Positions 11,796 to 23,124 of a DNA stretch of 64,000 nt are shown here, in pieces. Every line of letters starts with the position of its first letter. The stretch's first letter is position 1. The position numbers were made by a program, and so were the translations under genes. The stretch lies in NCBI RefSeq assembly GCF_027172205.1, contig NC_070614.1, positions 36,834,001-36,898,000 on the forward strand. Reading direction: 5' to 3'. A model generated the notes under the pieces. It did not search any database. It was not told where the DNA came from and saw only the letters and a program-made list of their open reading frames with translations. The stretch is from Podarcis raffonei. Taxonomy: Eukaryota; Chordata; Lepidosauria; Squamata; Lacertidae.

Positions 11796-13044
11796 GGTGC
11801 CAGATATGCTTAAGACAGCCCTGTCTGGCCTCTGCCCCACTTTCCCACCTACAGAGCTGTCCATAGTACCAAGCAGGTGCACAGGATAGTCGATGCTGAT
11901 GTCTCCAAACCCCATCACCTCTTATCACTGTCCATACTGACTGGGGCTGATGAAACATTCAAAGAGCACCACACTGGCTACTCCTGTGCTAGAGCAGCAG
12001 CTTTCAAACTTCCTATCTTTGAGAAACCTTTCCACATCAACTAGCCTTCCAAGAAATTCTTGTTCATTTCCCACAAAATCATCGGCCTGGTGCGGAGCAC
12101 TCTGGGATCTGTTCTAAGACGCCTACTTGATGGGAGTCACGTCTGAATTAACCAAGAATACGCAGCACATACTATGAAATGCATGCAATGGTGCTGAGAA
12201 AGCTAACTACAGAAATTTATCAATCATTACTTGCCCCTAACTAGCAACCAAGAAACCTGAAAAGTACACCTCAGAAGGAAACAAGATAGGCTTTGAAACA
12301 TGGTTAAAGTGTCTAGCCCACAAATTTATACTGCGTACTCATGCCTATGTTAACCTTTTGTGGATGTGGGTGGCCTCAAAATATGAGAACTGGTTTTACA
12401 CCAATTTTTAAAATATTCCCCTGCCTGGTTGTATGGAGGCAGTTCTTAAGCTTCCCCCGGGTTGCAGTGATTATTTGCAATTGGAGTATTTACTCTCCAG
12501 TTATTGTGAACCTCAGCTATTACATTTTAGCACAGTATATTTCTGGTAAAATGCAAGTATTGACATCTGTTCAATTACAGGCTGTACATACACATGCACA
12601 AACACTCATTCTCAACACATCAAGGCCTTCTGATCATTTGAAAATTATGCAGATCCTTCCATTGCCCATTTTGGATTCATCCTCCAAGTTCTTTCCAAAT
12701 TCCCAATTCTTATGCAACCTGAAGGTTTCTCATTTAATAGGATCATCTCTTAAGTATTTGTTTGCTTTGTTTTTTATGGCACTATGCATTTCTCTATTCA
12801 TTTCTATTTAGTTTTTTAATGTGTTGTACATCAGCTGGAGACACTGGAGTAGCAAGCAACTGACCAGTCTAATAAATATCATGATTATATTTGTAGTACA
12901 GTAGTAGTATCGGCAACAGTGATAGTAGTAAAACTGTAGAGCGTTTTACTTTGGGCAACTAGATGAGATGCAAAACGGAATGGCCCACCTCTCAATCCCT
13001 GCCTTCCCTTCCTTCCTGCTACAATCCTATCCTTTACAGCAGGG

Positions 13045-13165
13045 CTGGGGAACCTGTGGCATTCCAGATTTGTTGGACTACAACTCCTATTGTTCTTGAC
13101 CATTGGGCCATGTTGGCTAGGGCTGGTGGGTATTTGACTGTTTTCAGCAAAGTCTGGAGGGCCAC
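13045..13165. mobile_element. Palindromic hAT-like MITE
   Basis: Begins 'ggctggggaacctgtggc' and ends 'ggagggccacaggca', with 'ttggactacaactcctatt' inside. The arms are mutually inverted. It is about 120 bp with no coding capacity. Confidence 0.65.
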
Positions 13166-13299
13166 AGGCATAACAACCCATGCTTTATAGCCAGATCTGT
13201 ACTGCATTCCCACCACCAATGAAACAAAGTGTAGTGCTACTGCTGCCAGAAGTCAGACAGAGAAGCAAGAATTCTAGCTGCCACAGCACAGTGGTTCTT

Positions 13300-13565
13300 T
13301 GGCAGGGAAGAGCTAATTGCATCATCTGTGACAACCCCTAAGTTGTAGAACTCCCTTCCCACATAGGTGGCACCTTCATTACAGAGTTTCCAGTGACGGC
13401 TGAAGATACACCTCTATACCCTGGCTTTTGACACTTGAGGTGTATAGTTTCAGGACTCACCTTATTTTTGTGGTTGTTAAGTTGTTCTTAATTTTATAAA
13501 TGTTGTAATCCACTCTGGGACCTTAGGGTGAAGGGCGGGTCACCGTCGTACAAGTGAACTACACT
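13300..13565 (+). mobile_element. LINE (L2/CR1-like) 3' remnant
   Basis: A 'tagaactcccttcccac' motif is followed by 'tacacctctataccctggct' and a 3' UTR ending 'ccactctgggacctt' and 'gaagggcggg'. This resembles the end of an L2/CR1-type ORF and its UTR. It is strongly decayed. Confidence 0.5.
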
Positions 13566-13569
13566 GTTG

Positions 13570-15150
13570 TTTCATTGTGGGAAGATACCAAAATTAAGCA
13601 GGGCAAACCCTGTTTTTCCACCAAGCAAAACAACTGTGGCTTCTCATTGAGTGCTCCTGTATGACACACATTTGTCACAGTTATCCATCACTTTTTAAGG
13701 TGACCATAAAAATAAGTCAAAGAGGAACGCAGTGCTCCATGGGTGGTCCAAAATATTTAGTGAAGGTATGTTCCTGAAAGACCCAATATCCCTTACTTGT
13801 GTAGACAGGGTATATATCTCAGGAGAACCACCCTAGGATAACATCCATGGTATATTGACTGTATAAACAAGACCCAAGTCAACCCACTCCCACTGTCCTA
13901 AAGAGATCCACAGAACTTTTCTCGCAATGATCGGGGGGGGGGGGGAGGTTGTATATTGAATGGGCACCTCCTTACACCACAGCTCCATCAAAGCTTAGCA
14001 AAAGGTGGCATTTGTCAAAACAACAGCTAATTTACTGCGGCACAATCTCTCATATCTGGCCTGTGCGCAACAAGCCCTTGTCCCTACTGCTGACTGAGCA
14101 TAGAAGTATACATTACTCCTGCCCCAGATCAGTCCTGCTGTGGGAAATAAATAAGGATTTCAAATCCCAGGCTGTCTGTCAAAAGGTACTAAAAGAAACG
14201 CTTTGTTCGAATTTGAAGTCTCTTATTTCAATTACTTCCTTATGTGCTGATTGTAGCAGCAGGATTAGCTTTATGTTGCTTCTGCCAAAGCTGTCAAGGC
14301 AAGCTGCAGCTGTACATCTCCTACATTTAACCATGCCTAGCTGTGGATTTTGATCTCTTGCGGTAGGCTTAAAAAACAACCACCACCAGCTCTGAGATAT
14401 TGAACTCCCCCAGGTAAAGAAAGAAAAAGGTTGACATGTTCCCAAGTTTAACCAAGGCACAGAGACAGATGGGTGGAATCCCCTTTTGCCTTTAATAGCA
14501 GACAGATCAATGGAAAGGGAACACCGCTGTCATAGACCTTCTGCATTTTTGATCTCAAGAATGGACAGCAGCCAAATAAAAACAGAGAAATGAAACAAAA
14601 CATACATACATACACACCTGACCAATCCTTCCAGACTCTGCCCTAAAGTAGGGAAACAGCCAGAGGATGAGAGCAAGGTACAAGGGGAAAGCAAAATATT
14701 ATTATTCACCCAACACTTCTTAGTGTAACTTTTAGTTGAAGTCAGATCCAAACACTATACAAGCTATAAAGGTTCCCCTTGCTTCACAACACCCGCCACC
14801 TTCCCAATTAAGTGCTCCTGTTCTGTGCATTAGAAATGCAAACTTTCAGTTCAGGAGTATCTCAAAATAGGTGCAATCGTTAAGTCAGTTAAACATATGT
14901 ATTTTAACAAAAAAGGAAATCCAACATAATGACAATGTGCAAATTCATGTGAAAGGATATACTCTATATCTGATGGGTAGCATCCAGGCTAATTTAACCA
15001 TACTTCAGTTCCATTTATTTATTTTTGTGGAACTTAAATTATTACTGACTTGCCCACTGATTTCAAGGACAGCTAAGTTCAAGTAATTTATGCTGAAATC
15101 CTACATGCAGGTGAACACCACTGAACACAATTAGATTCACTTCTGAGTAA
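13570..15150. other. Non-coding DNA, nothing recognised
   Basis: Open frames at 13949-14353 and 14179-14460 overlap each other on opposite strands and match nothing I know. A G run lies at 13932-13947. No splice-bounded exon was found. Confidence 0.5.
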
Positions 15151-15160
15151 ACATGTACAG

Positions 15161-15520
15161 CACGGGTGTCAAACACAAGGCCCGCGGGCCGAATCCGGCC
15201 CGCCAGACCTCGTCATGTGGCCCATGTAGCCACCGCCGGCCACCAGCCTTCACTTTTTATTCTCACTTCTTTTTTTTTCTTTTTTTTGACACAAGAAAGC
15301 CGCCTCTTCAGCGCATGCGCGGCAGCCTACAAGCCAGAGAACATCTGCCCTCTAGCGGCGCCGGCCGTTCTACACAGGAAACCTCCACTTTACATGCATT
15401 CAGGAAACCTCCACTTGTTTTTATATTGAGCGCATATTGAGTCCTATAGATACAACCGGCCCTTTGAGGGTGACCAAACTGCTGATGCGGCCCCCGATGA
15501 ATTTGAGTTTGACACCCCTG
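15161..15520. mobile_element. Non-autonomous hAT element with perfect 8-bp target duplication
   Basis: The left end reads CACGGGTGTCAAAC and the right end is GTTTGACACCCCTG, so the termini are inverted with one mismatch. They are flanked by the identical octamer ATGTACAG at 15153-15160 and 15521-15528. An 8-bp target duplication and CAGGGGTGTCAAA-type ends are typical of hAT transposons. The 360-bp interior is CpG-rich and has no transposase. Confidence 0.9.
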
Positions 15521-15727
15521 ATGTACAGGGTTGTACTGTAAGACTAGATTCAACAATGCATGCACATCACATAACACAGTAGGCAAAAGTCACACGTCTC
15601 CCCAATATCTGGAGTTGATTCTACGCATGCTTAACCTGCTTACTATTTCAGCTCTATGTTGCCACTAGATTAAACTAGCATCTCTACTTTTCGGATTATG
15701 TGCTGCTGCAATGACTTACTACAAGAG

Positions 15728-16088
15728 CAATTATTATTATTATAATAACTATTCTAACTACATTTATATGCCATCTCCCCCCCAAGCTCATGGTGGCATA
15801 CATCTTCCCAGTTTATCCTCATAAGAACCCTGTGAGATAGGTTAGGCCAGGCATAGGCAAACTAAGGCCTCCAGAGGTTTTGGAACTACAACTCCCATCA
15901 TCCCTAGCTAACAGGACCAGTGGTCAGAGATGATGCGAACTGTAGTTCCAAAACATCTGGAGGGCCAAGTTTGCCTATGCATGGGTTAGGCTGAGAGACA
16001 GTGATTCGCCACCCAGTGAGCTTCATGGCCGAGTGCTCTCCCAGGTCTTAGTCCAACACTTTAACCACTACACCACATTGGTTCTCAG
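15728..16088 (-). mobile_element. Sauria-type SINE interrupted by a hAT MITE
   Basis: On the minus strand it starts 'aaccaatgtggtgtagtgg', contains 'ctcactgggtggcgaatc' and 'ggttcttatgaggata', and ends near the ATT-rich tract at 15731. The copy is split by a 136-bp hAT MITE at 15848-15983. Joined across that insertion, the flanks match other SINE copies. Confidence 0.85.
15848..15983. mobile_element. Palindromic hAT MITE nested in a SINE
   Basis: Begins 'caggcataggcaaact' and ends 'agtttgcctatgcatg', which are inverted copies of each other. It is flanked by the identical octamer GGTTAGGC (15840-15847 and 15984-15991). The whole 136 bp is nearly palindromic around 'actacaactcccatc'. It gives the family ends for the other, more decayed copies in this window. 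Confidence 0.9.
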
Positions 16089-16089
16089 T

Positions 16090-18200
16090 AACAAGAGTTT
16101 CTGACAGCTGGTGCATTTGCTTGACTAAGAAACTGATGGGGCTACCACTGGTGGGGTTATGGCAAAAACACCATTTGATCAGAACCCTTTTCTCCACCAT
16201 CACTCAAAAATCAAGGTAAGATAAGCACATAAAAATGTCATCACATTTCCTTGCTATTTAATCCTGTTATGCCACAGTAGCAGTGGAAATGGCTGTAGGT
16301 TCTGAAGCATTCTGCCCAAGTCCTTACTTGCCTGAGCTGCATCTCCAACAATTCAAACCAATATTCACTATTCACAAACTATGAGGCCTTTTCTACAGTT
16401 ACCCAAGTAGAACTCCTCCTCTCTCCACAATTCTAACTTCACATCATTTCCCAGTGAGCAAGCACCCCATTCCAGAACCAAGCTATCTTTCATTTACTTT
16501 AAGATATGGGCAGATGCACACACATGATGCTGCAATGACTGTAATTCACTTAGCAGTCTTTCCTTGGTCAATGCACCAGCAGTCTTGCAAGCTCACTTTC
16601 ATGAATCAGCACTTTATAGTTTCATTTATTTTATTGACAGAATGAACAGAGACCAAGAGAACATCAGGTCCACAGAAACTGTGACAAGGACCATGAATTA
16701 AAAGACAAAAATAAGACAGAAGAGAAAGTGGAGCCCATTCCAGTTTCCTGTTTAGAAAGGTCCCAAGAAGTGGGCACCTGCCCACATTTAAAGTAACCAA
16801 AAATATATGGATTCTCCTCCAAATAAATAGGGAACCTTTCTAAACAGGATTCACATTATCAAGATGGCTCAACAAGGAAAACATCCATGTGAAAGGAAAG
16901 CCAGAATCAAATTTCTTGATCCCCCAAATGCCACTCAGCCAGTATTTTAACATAAAATAAAGTTCATCTGCTTTTTCAACTTGTTAACATGCCCCACATC
17001 TCCAGGTGAAGCCATCTAAAGGTTAATGCAGTAAATTAAACCAACAATGCATTTTCTCCACAGACCTGAAAAACACGAGGCAACTCCCACCTAAGGTAGC
17101 AAACATATTCAAAGACAGCCAGTTCCTATCCTGCACAAAATGAAAGTTACTGTGAAGGGAGTCATAGAATCCCAAGACCATCAGAGAGGTCAGCTCCTGC
17201 CTTCAAGAGAGATGTGGAACCATTATTCCTCTGACTCACCAAATACAGCACCAGATTACAAACCACAGAAACAGAGCAAAAATGACAAGCCATGTTTTTA
17301 CAGCTTACCAGGAAAATAAAAGCTTGTTGAAAGAAGGGAATACAGTGTGGGGAAACAATCAGAAGCCCTCAGTGAACAGTACGAAACAGTCACACAATTG
17401 TGGATGGAAAGAGGTTGAGAGATCAAGCTTTTCCAGGACATCTCTGTAAAAGGGAACCTAGGGTCATAGCCCTTAGGGTCATTCAATGTCAGCAGGGAGG
17501 CGTTAGTGGTCCATGTGTACTCAGTTATCAGAACTAAGTTTATCCATTAACACACTTTAACCACCCTTCTGTACACAGCAGGAAGGTTACAGAGTGTTAT
17601 ATAACAAGGGTGAAGCTTCTGTTTGCAATTTAAGAACATGTAGCATTTCTAATTCATGTCAGCAATCATGAGGATTGAAGTACAGAGTAGCAATTATTTT
17701 GTATAGCATTAGAAGAAATAAACAGACATGGTACCTGTGGGCATTTAAGCATTAAATAAAAGACATGGTTTACTGCTAGTGGGGTGTCGAGGGAGAAGTG
17801 GATAGAAAAAATCTGGAAGGAGTTAGGTATTGTGAGAAAAGCACACCTGGGGTGAGGACTGAATACCTAGGGCCCTGAATTCTTTCCCTCCAAGTTAATC
17901 ACACCCTGACTAGCAAGAAAGAATAGCAAGCCAAAATAAAGAAAACTGTGTGTGCATATGTGCACCATCACTAACACGCCTTAGAAAAATCACTAACCCA
18001 GCCACAGACAATTCTCTCTCCTCAAGAAAGGCAAGAAAAACCAGGGCCTGCACCTTTCAAAAAGGAGATAAAACACCTGTTTATCAGTCTGACCAGCTAG
18101 CAAACATGACTCAAGTTTTTACAAAAGAAGAGCACTTCCACTTCAGTTTTCTGGGTTCCCAGTTCCCATCAAACGGGTTTTGAAAGGTTGGCTTCCCTGA
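16090..18200. other. Non-coding DNA, nothing recognised
   Basis: No exon-like frame or clear repeat family is visible. By synteny this would be the proximal part of intron 1 of the leftward gene starting near 19 kb. Confidence 0.45.
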
Positions 18201-19180
18201 ACTTTTGCAGGTTGCAACAAAACGTGTTTGTTATGCTTTTTGGGGGGGAACTGAGACAGAGCCCTCTCTCCTCTTGAATAGCAACTATAGCAGAGAAACG
18301 GTCTCGCTGCTGCTGTTTCCAAAGACAGTAAATAGACTTTTAAGAGGATGGGAGTGTAGAGAAGAAGCAGCTACCGGGGGGAGACGGGGGGAGACAGAGA
18401 TGAAGCCGCCGAGTCGTAGGGAGGGAGGCGGGGTGGGAAGGAAGGAGGGAAGGAAGGAAGGAGGCTCGTTACCTGACACGGAGAAAGAGGTGGGCCTCGG
18501 GAGGAAATACGAGGGGCAGAGGAAAGGATTACAAAATCAACTATAGGCGTGCGAGGGGGAACACGGAGTGGGTGTGAAGTATAACAGGGGGAGGGTCTCC
18601 CTTAGGGAGCTCTAAAATGGCGGCAGCTTCCTTCCCACACCGCTCCCTTCTCACACACAGACAGACGGTACAGGCACATATATATTTATGTATATGTATA
18701 TACCTACCTATATATATAGCACACTCCCGCCCCCGCCTTCTCTCTCCGCCCCCCCCCCCCGTTTTCCTCCCCCGCCCCCTCCGCCAACCGCTCTCACCGG
18801 GCTCGAGCCCCCTCCTTCCTGCTCCTTTTTCGCCCGCGGGAGAGGAGACTCTTTCGGTCGCTTCAGCCGCTCTTCACTTTCTTTCTTTTCTTTTTTTTCT
18901 TTCTCTGTTTTTTTTTTTTTTTTTTTTTGCCTTCACCGCCGCAATCCCACAATCCCCCGCGCGCGCCTCCAGCGACCGACCTGCTGTTTCCTCCTCCTTC
19001 CGCTTAGCCCCTCCCCTCTCCTCAACTCGGCGTTCTCTTGCCGATCCTCCTCCTCCTCCGCGAGCTCTGTAGCCCCGCCTCTGTCCTCCAACTTAAGCTC
19101 CTCCTCCTCCTGGCTCCCCCGCCTCCTCCCGTTTGTCAATGGAGGGAAGAGGGAGGCGCACCTGCGCATGCGTTACGCTC
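18200..19180 (-). promoter_or_regulatory. PPP6R1: GC-rich promoter and non-coding first exon, probably PPP6R1
   Basis: A strongly GC-rich block with many CpGs and long purine/pyrimidine tracts. On the minus strand a good splice donor, GTGTCAG then GTAACG, lies with its last exonic base at 18473, suggesting a non-coding exon reaching up to about 19.1 kb. A consensus YY1 site, AAAATGGCGGC, is at 18614-18624 on the plus strand. In human, PPP6R1 starts about 3 kb beyond the HSPBP1 3' end on the same strand. Here the distance from the HSPBP1 stop is about 4 kb. No PPP6R1 coding sequence was found to the left, so the gene name is inference from synteny. Open frames inside the block are low-complexity artefacts. 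Confidence 0.5.
18614..18624 (+). promoter_or_regulatory. YY1-type motif
   Basis: AAAATGGCGGC matches the YY1 consensus AANATGGCGGC, which in vertebrate genes typically lies just downstream of a start site. Its orientation is plus, opposite to the proposed PPP6R1 transcript. It may serve a bidirectional promoter. Confidence 0.5.
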
Positions 19181-19308
19181 CCTCGCCTCCTTCTGAGCAT
19201 CATTTACTTAAGAGAGTTGTCCTGCTCCTTTCGATACTTCTGTTCCCCAAGTGAAATTGCCACCTTACTCTTGCTGGCCTCTGTTTTACTTCCTGCCCCC
19301 TCTGTGTA

Positions 19309-19507
19309 CAGTGGTACCTCGGGTTACATACACTTCAGGTTACAGACTCCGCTAACCCAGAAATATTACCTTGGGTTAAGAACTTTGCTTCAGGATGAGA
19401 ACAGAAATTGTGATCCAGCGGCGCAGCGGCCACATTAGCTAAAGTGGTGCTTCAGGTTAAGAACAGACCTCCAGAACGAATTAAGTTCTTAACCTGAGGT
19501 ACCACTG
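19309..19507. mobile_element. Mariner-like MITE with TA target duplication
   Basis: Left end CAGTGGTACCTCGGGTTA and right end TAACCTGAGGTACCACTG are inverted, flanked by TA (19307-19308 and 19508-19509). The interior 'cttcaggatgagaacagaaa' is shared in inverted orientation with the copy at 37277. It is about 199 bp and non-coding. Confidence 0.88.
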
Positions 19508-19639
19508 TATTTCTATTGTTTTATGCTGCGAAGTCCTATCCTAAATTGCATGGGGGTCTTTTGCGGGCTGTGTGTTGTGAACTGTCAAGGTTAGGGTGTC
19601 ATTCTTCAGGATCTGCTATTGTTGAGACATCTGGGCGAT

Positions 19640-20000
19640 TTCAGCTGGAAACATAAGCAAACATTGGAGCTCTGCTGGATCAAAGGGGCATCTAGTCCTG
19701 CACTCTGTTCTCACGGTGGCCAACCCGATGCCTGTGGGAAGCCTTTTACAAAAAGGACCAGACACAACAGCAATTTCCCCCCTCTTCCGATCGCCAGCAG
19801 ATGGCTTTCAGTAGCATCCTGTCTCTGACAGCAGAGATAGAATGTGGCCACTGGGGCTAGTAGCCACTGCAAGCCTTATCCTCCGTCAATTTGTCTAATC
19901 GTCATTTAAAGCCTTTCAAATTGGTGGCCGTAACTACATCTTGTGGGAAGTGAATTCCATCGTTCTAATTATGTGCTGTGTGAACAAGTACTGGCTCAGT
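19640..20000 (+). mobile_element. LINE-like dispersed repeat (CR1/L2 group)
   Basis: Contains 'gctctgctggatcaaa', 'gtcctgcactctgttctcac' and 'tcttgtgggaagtgaattcc', the same order as in the fragment at 35365-36475. On the opposite strand it matches the fragment at 48400-48560. The full family is a common reptile LINE 3' region. The clade assignment is uncertain. Confidence 0.55.
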
Positions 20001-20039
20001 TAAAGTGAGCTTGTTGCTGCTGATAAAGGGATGGAGAAT

Positions 20040-20215
20040 CTGTCCAGAAGCTATGGACTCCCAACTCCCATCTGCCCCAGCCAGCAAGGCCAATGGTCAC
20101 GGATATTGGGAGATGGCGACGATGGCAATTTATCACCCACACTTCACACCAAAGTCCCAGGGTGGGAGTTGTGGTCCAATAACACATTGAGGGCCACAGG
20201 TTGCCCATTCCTGTC
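20040..20215. mobile_element. Decayed palindromic MITE
   Basis: Segments 'gactcccaactcccatctgc', 'aaggccaatggtcacggata' and 'gggagttgtggtccaa', plus the final 'gggccacaggttgcccat', follow the order of the palindromic family at 59400. About 50 bp of unrelated sequence lies inside. Confidence 0.55.
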
Positions 20216-20549
20216 CAGGATATCTGATGGCATGCCATACAAGATGTACATCAACAGGCTGTGTTCATTATCCAGTTCTTCACTGTGTCCTGTTGTCTTT
20301 GGAAGTGAAACACAGGGCACGGCGTCCTCAGTGGAAGCACTCAACTAGAAAGACCCAGTTGGCTCCCTCAGCTATACTTTTCAAGTGAATTAATTTTTAA
20401 AAATTGTTAAGCATTTGGTTCGGGTCTCTCCTGTTTGCTTGTTTGTTTGTATCTGTTTTTAAGGTAGCTGTATTCTTTCAATGACTGCAAGCCACCTTGG
20501 CAAGTCCTTTCAAAGCAGGGCGTAAATTATTTTTATAAACCAGCTGTTC

Positions 20550-21325
20550 CACCTGTAAGGATGTTTCAGTGTGAAGAACTGCTGCTCAGGGTGCCAGCCA
20601 AACAGATCTTCCAACAGGATACTTCATTCCATTCCCTCTCCCACGTGGTTTTCCATCTGCTCCATCAGCTAACATTCCCGGCACAGTCCTCACTGAGTGG
20701 CTTTGGGGCTCCCACGCCCCTAGCCTAGGGGTTTCCCCTTTTAAAGTATTTGCTGTACTTCTGCAAAACTTGCGGTTCCTCCAAGCCTGCTAATACTCCT
20801 CCCAGACTTGTGCATAGACAATACCATTCTGACTACCTAAGGATTCACTCTCAAGAGAATGGAGTTCGTTCTCAGTACATAGGATCACAGCTGGATCTCT
20901 TTAATGAGTTTTGCAAGGGTTTATCTTAGTATCATCATCACCTGTTTATAATGCTACGCCTCTTAACATCACTTGTAGACTTTTTTATTTTGTATTAAAC
21001 CACTAGGAACCTAACTAAATAATAATAATAATAGCATGTGGACATTGCGTATATGATACCACTTTGAAGTACAAATCCATGGGACTGATTTCAAAGATGT
21101 GTTCAAATAAATTAATACATCACATTTATCTTATATCAGCCCAGTTTCAAACGCAGCCCAGAGCTCAAGTGCCATTTTAGCCATAGGTTTGGTAAGTGTG
21201 GCTAGGCTTATACCTGCCCCCATTCTCAGTCTGCCCTTTGTAAAATGCTAACCATGTACTTTTTCAGAGGACTGATGTGGAAATAAGCACTTTGCTCTGT
21301 TAAAAATTAGGAAGTAGGGAGCTGC
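20550..21325. other. Intergenic DNA, nothing recognised
   Basis: Between the GC-rich promoter near 19 kb and the HSPBP1 3' end. No gene-like frame was found. An AATAAT run occurs near 21020. Confidence 0.45.
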
Positions 21326-21329
21326 CTTA

Positions 21330-21605
21330 TATCAAGCCAGACCATCTGACCCATCTACTTATAGATTTCAGGCAGGGGTCTTTCTCCGCCCTACCTGGAT
21401 ATGCCGGGGACTAGTTATGTGGATTACAGCCCACTCCCGTGTAATCTTAGACTCATAGAATTGTAGAGTTAGAAGGGACCATAAGAGTCACCTAGTCAAA
21501 CCCGCTTGGTACAGGAATCTTTTGCCCAACACGGAACTTGAACCCACAACCCTGAGATTAAATGTCTCCTGCTCTACTGACTTGAGCTATCAGTTGCCTG
21601 ACAAC
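21330..21605 (-). mobile_element. Fused decayed repeats, SINE/LINE type
   Basis: The first part ('ttcaggcaggggtctttctc') recurs at 33520 and 55275. The second part ('catagaattgtagagtt' to 'cacaaccctgagatta') is the reverse of the tRNA-derived SINE module at 53902-54036. The family limits cannot be separated by eye. Confidence 0.45.
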
Positions 21606-21889
21606 TAAGGAGACAAGGAGAGTCCTGTAAGCTATTTGTGACCTGGCACAACCAACTAGCATTGCAAATAATAATGGAGGGAAAGACACGGAGAACACCC
21701 TTTAGATCCTGGACACTCTTTTGCAGCTCTTCATAATCCTGTCACTCGCAAGAACCTAGTTGGTACCTAGCTTTGTGGGAGGGCAGCTTTAAGGAGAATG
21801 GTAGGTTAGTTCCTTCCCCATTTATAAAGTAAGACTGCTAAGCTTTCCCTCTCCTGTATCCCATCTACGTACATGCTGTACTAGTGGTG

Positions 21890-23046
21890 TATTTATTTAG
21901 GCTATGCTTCCCCCCACCTGCTGGTATTAAAAACCAGAGTGCAGCCTATAATATTATTCTCTTATGAGAAGCTGTGACTTAATATATTGCATTTTAGGGG
22001 TGCAGCCAATATTTGGGGTGGCTCATATTGAGGCCAATACAATCTCTTTCCTGCCCCTGAGATTACAGCTGGAGGTGGGGAACAAGCTGGTGATATTCAA
22101 AAGGCCAATTTTGAGTAAGGGGCTTCTTGTTGTTAACCCCTAAACTGAAAGATCTGCCATCTTTTCTTCTTCTTTGAAATGGAGACATCATTTTCAACGT
22201 TTTAAAGGCATTTGCTAGTAGGAAAAACAAAAACGTGACAGTCATAGCACCCGAAACAGAAACTTGGTTTTTTTAAATAAAAAAAATGCTGAATAGTGAA
22301 CACAGCAACAGCAAAGCAGAGTTGTGGGAGATTCAAGCTGTTTGCAATACATTTCGAGTTGTCACAAGCATATTTTTTTTAAGCTCCCCCCACAATTACC
22401 CCCGAGAAATTCTTCAGCTGGGACAAGCTTTTCCCAACTCTATCAGCAACTTTAAAAAAATGGGTAGTGTTACAGGTCCTTTGCAGCCAGATACACCAAA
22501 ACCACAGCCCCTTTTGAACGAATGCTCCCCAAATATGTAACCCAGAGTAGGTTTGTAGAATAGCCAGTTCCCATATGCTGCGGAAGTAAGAAGGCAATTC
22601 TTGATCATCTACTTTCCAAAAGGCACTCAAGCCTTCTCGCCTGACTAAGCATCTTTTCCCTAATAACAAGCAGCGGAGAACAGGAAATGGGATTAGTTTT
22701 CCCTCAATTAAAAAGGAGATCTCAAGAGCCATCTCAAAACTATGGCTAATGAAGGTAGAACTGCCTGGGTGTGGCTGGGAAGGTAGATAAGCAGATGAAT
22801 GCTTCTGCAGAACTACGGAGAGGAAGTTACGCAGCAATGGCTTATGAAAGTGTCTTCCTGCTGATCGTGAGGCTTAACAAGCCATGTATCTCGTTTCAGA
22901 GAGATCTTCTGTTACTGGAGCCTGTTGCCGGATCAGTGAATGGGAGGATAAACACGGGCGTTTCCACCAAGCCTCTCCAACTGAGACAGCTTCCAAGTGC
23001 AAGCATGAACATCCAACAGCGTCAAGGGTTCTTCTGGGAAGCCAAG
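21890..23046 (-). other. HSPBP1: HSPBP1 3' UTR (end uncertain)
   Basis: The DNA following the HSPBP1 stop codon at 23047-23049. The first AATAAA on the minus strand after the stop is at 21892-21897, giving a UTR of about 1.15 kb. No ATTAAA variant was seen in between. A 152-codon open frame on the minus strand at 22379-22837 matches no known domain and is not treated as coding. Confidence 0.35.
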
Positions 23047-23124
23047 TTACCGGTCCATGCTGTTATCATCAGGCTGACCGTGGAAGCAAAGGCGCAGCAG
23101 GGCCTCACAGAAATCCAGCTCCTC
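23047..23124 (-). CDS. HSPBP1: HSPBP1 exon 8, coding part
   Basis: After a T-rich acceptor ending TTTTTAAAG, the frame reads EELDFCEALLRLCFHGQPDD and then NSMDR followed by TAA at 23047-23049. The human tail is EELEFCEKLLQTCFSSPADD and then SMDR, so the match is clear despite the 4.3-kb intron. It encodes residues 313-337. Confidence 0.94.
   Translation of the reverse strand, partial: EELDFCEALLRLCFHGQPDDNSMDR

Noticed and set aside
11420-11958. Several overlapping frames on both strands
   Set aside because: They arise from the small GC island. The overlapping reading in both directions shows that composition, not coding, keeps them open.
1-18200. Coding exons of PPP6R1 on the minus strand
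   Set aside because: I searched for the conserved MFWKFD start and other memorable segments and found none. Only the putative first non-coding exon is proposed.
18617-19254. Overlapping frames of 151, 188 and 101 codons in the GC-rich promoter
   Set aside because: They are Ser/Pro/Phe-rich translations of pyrimidine tracts, overlap in several frames and match no known protein.
22379-22837. 152-codon minus-strand frame after the HSPBP1 stop
   Set aside because: It lies in the expected 3' UTR, has no recognisable domain and no supporting splice sites.
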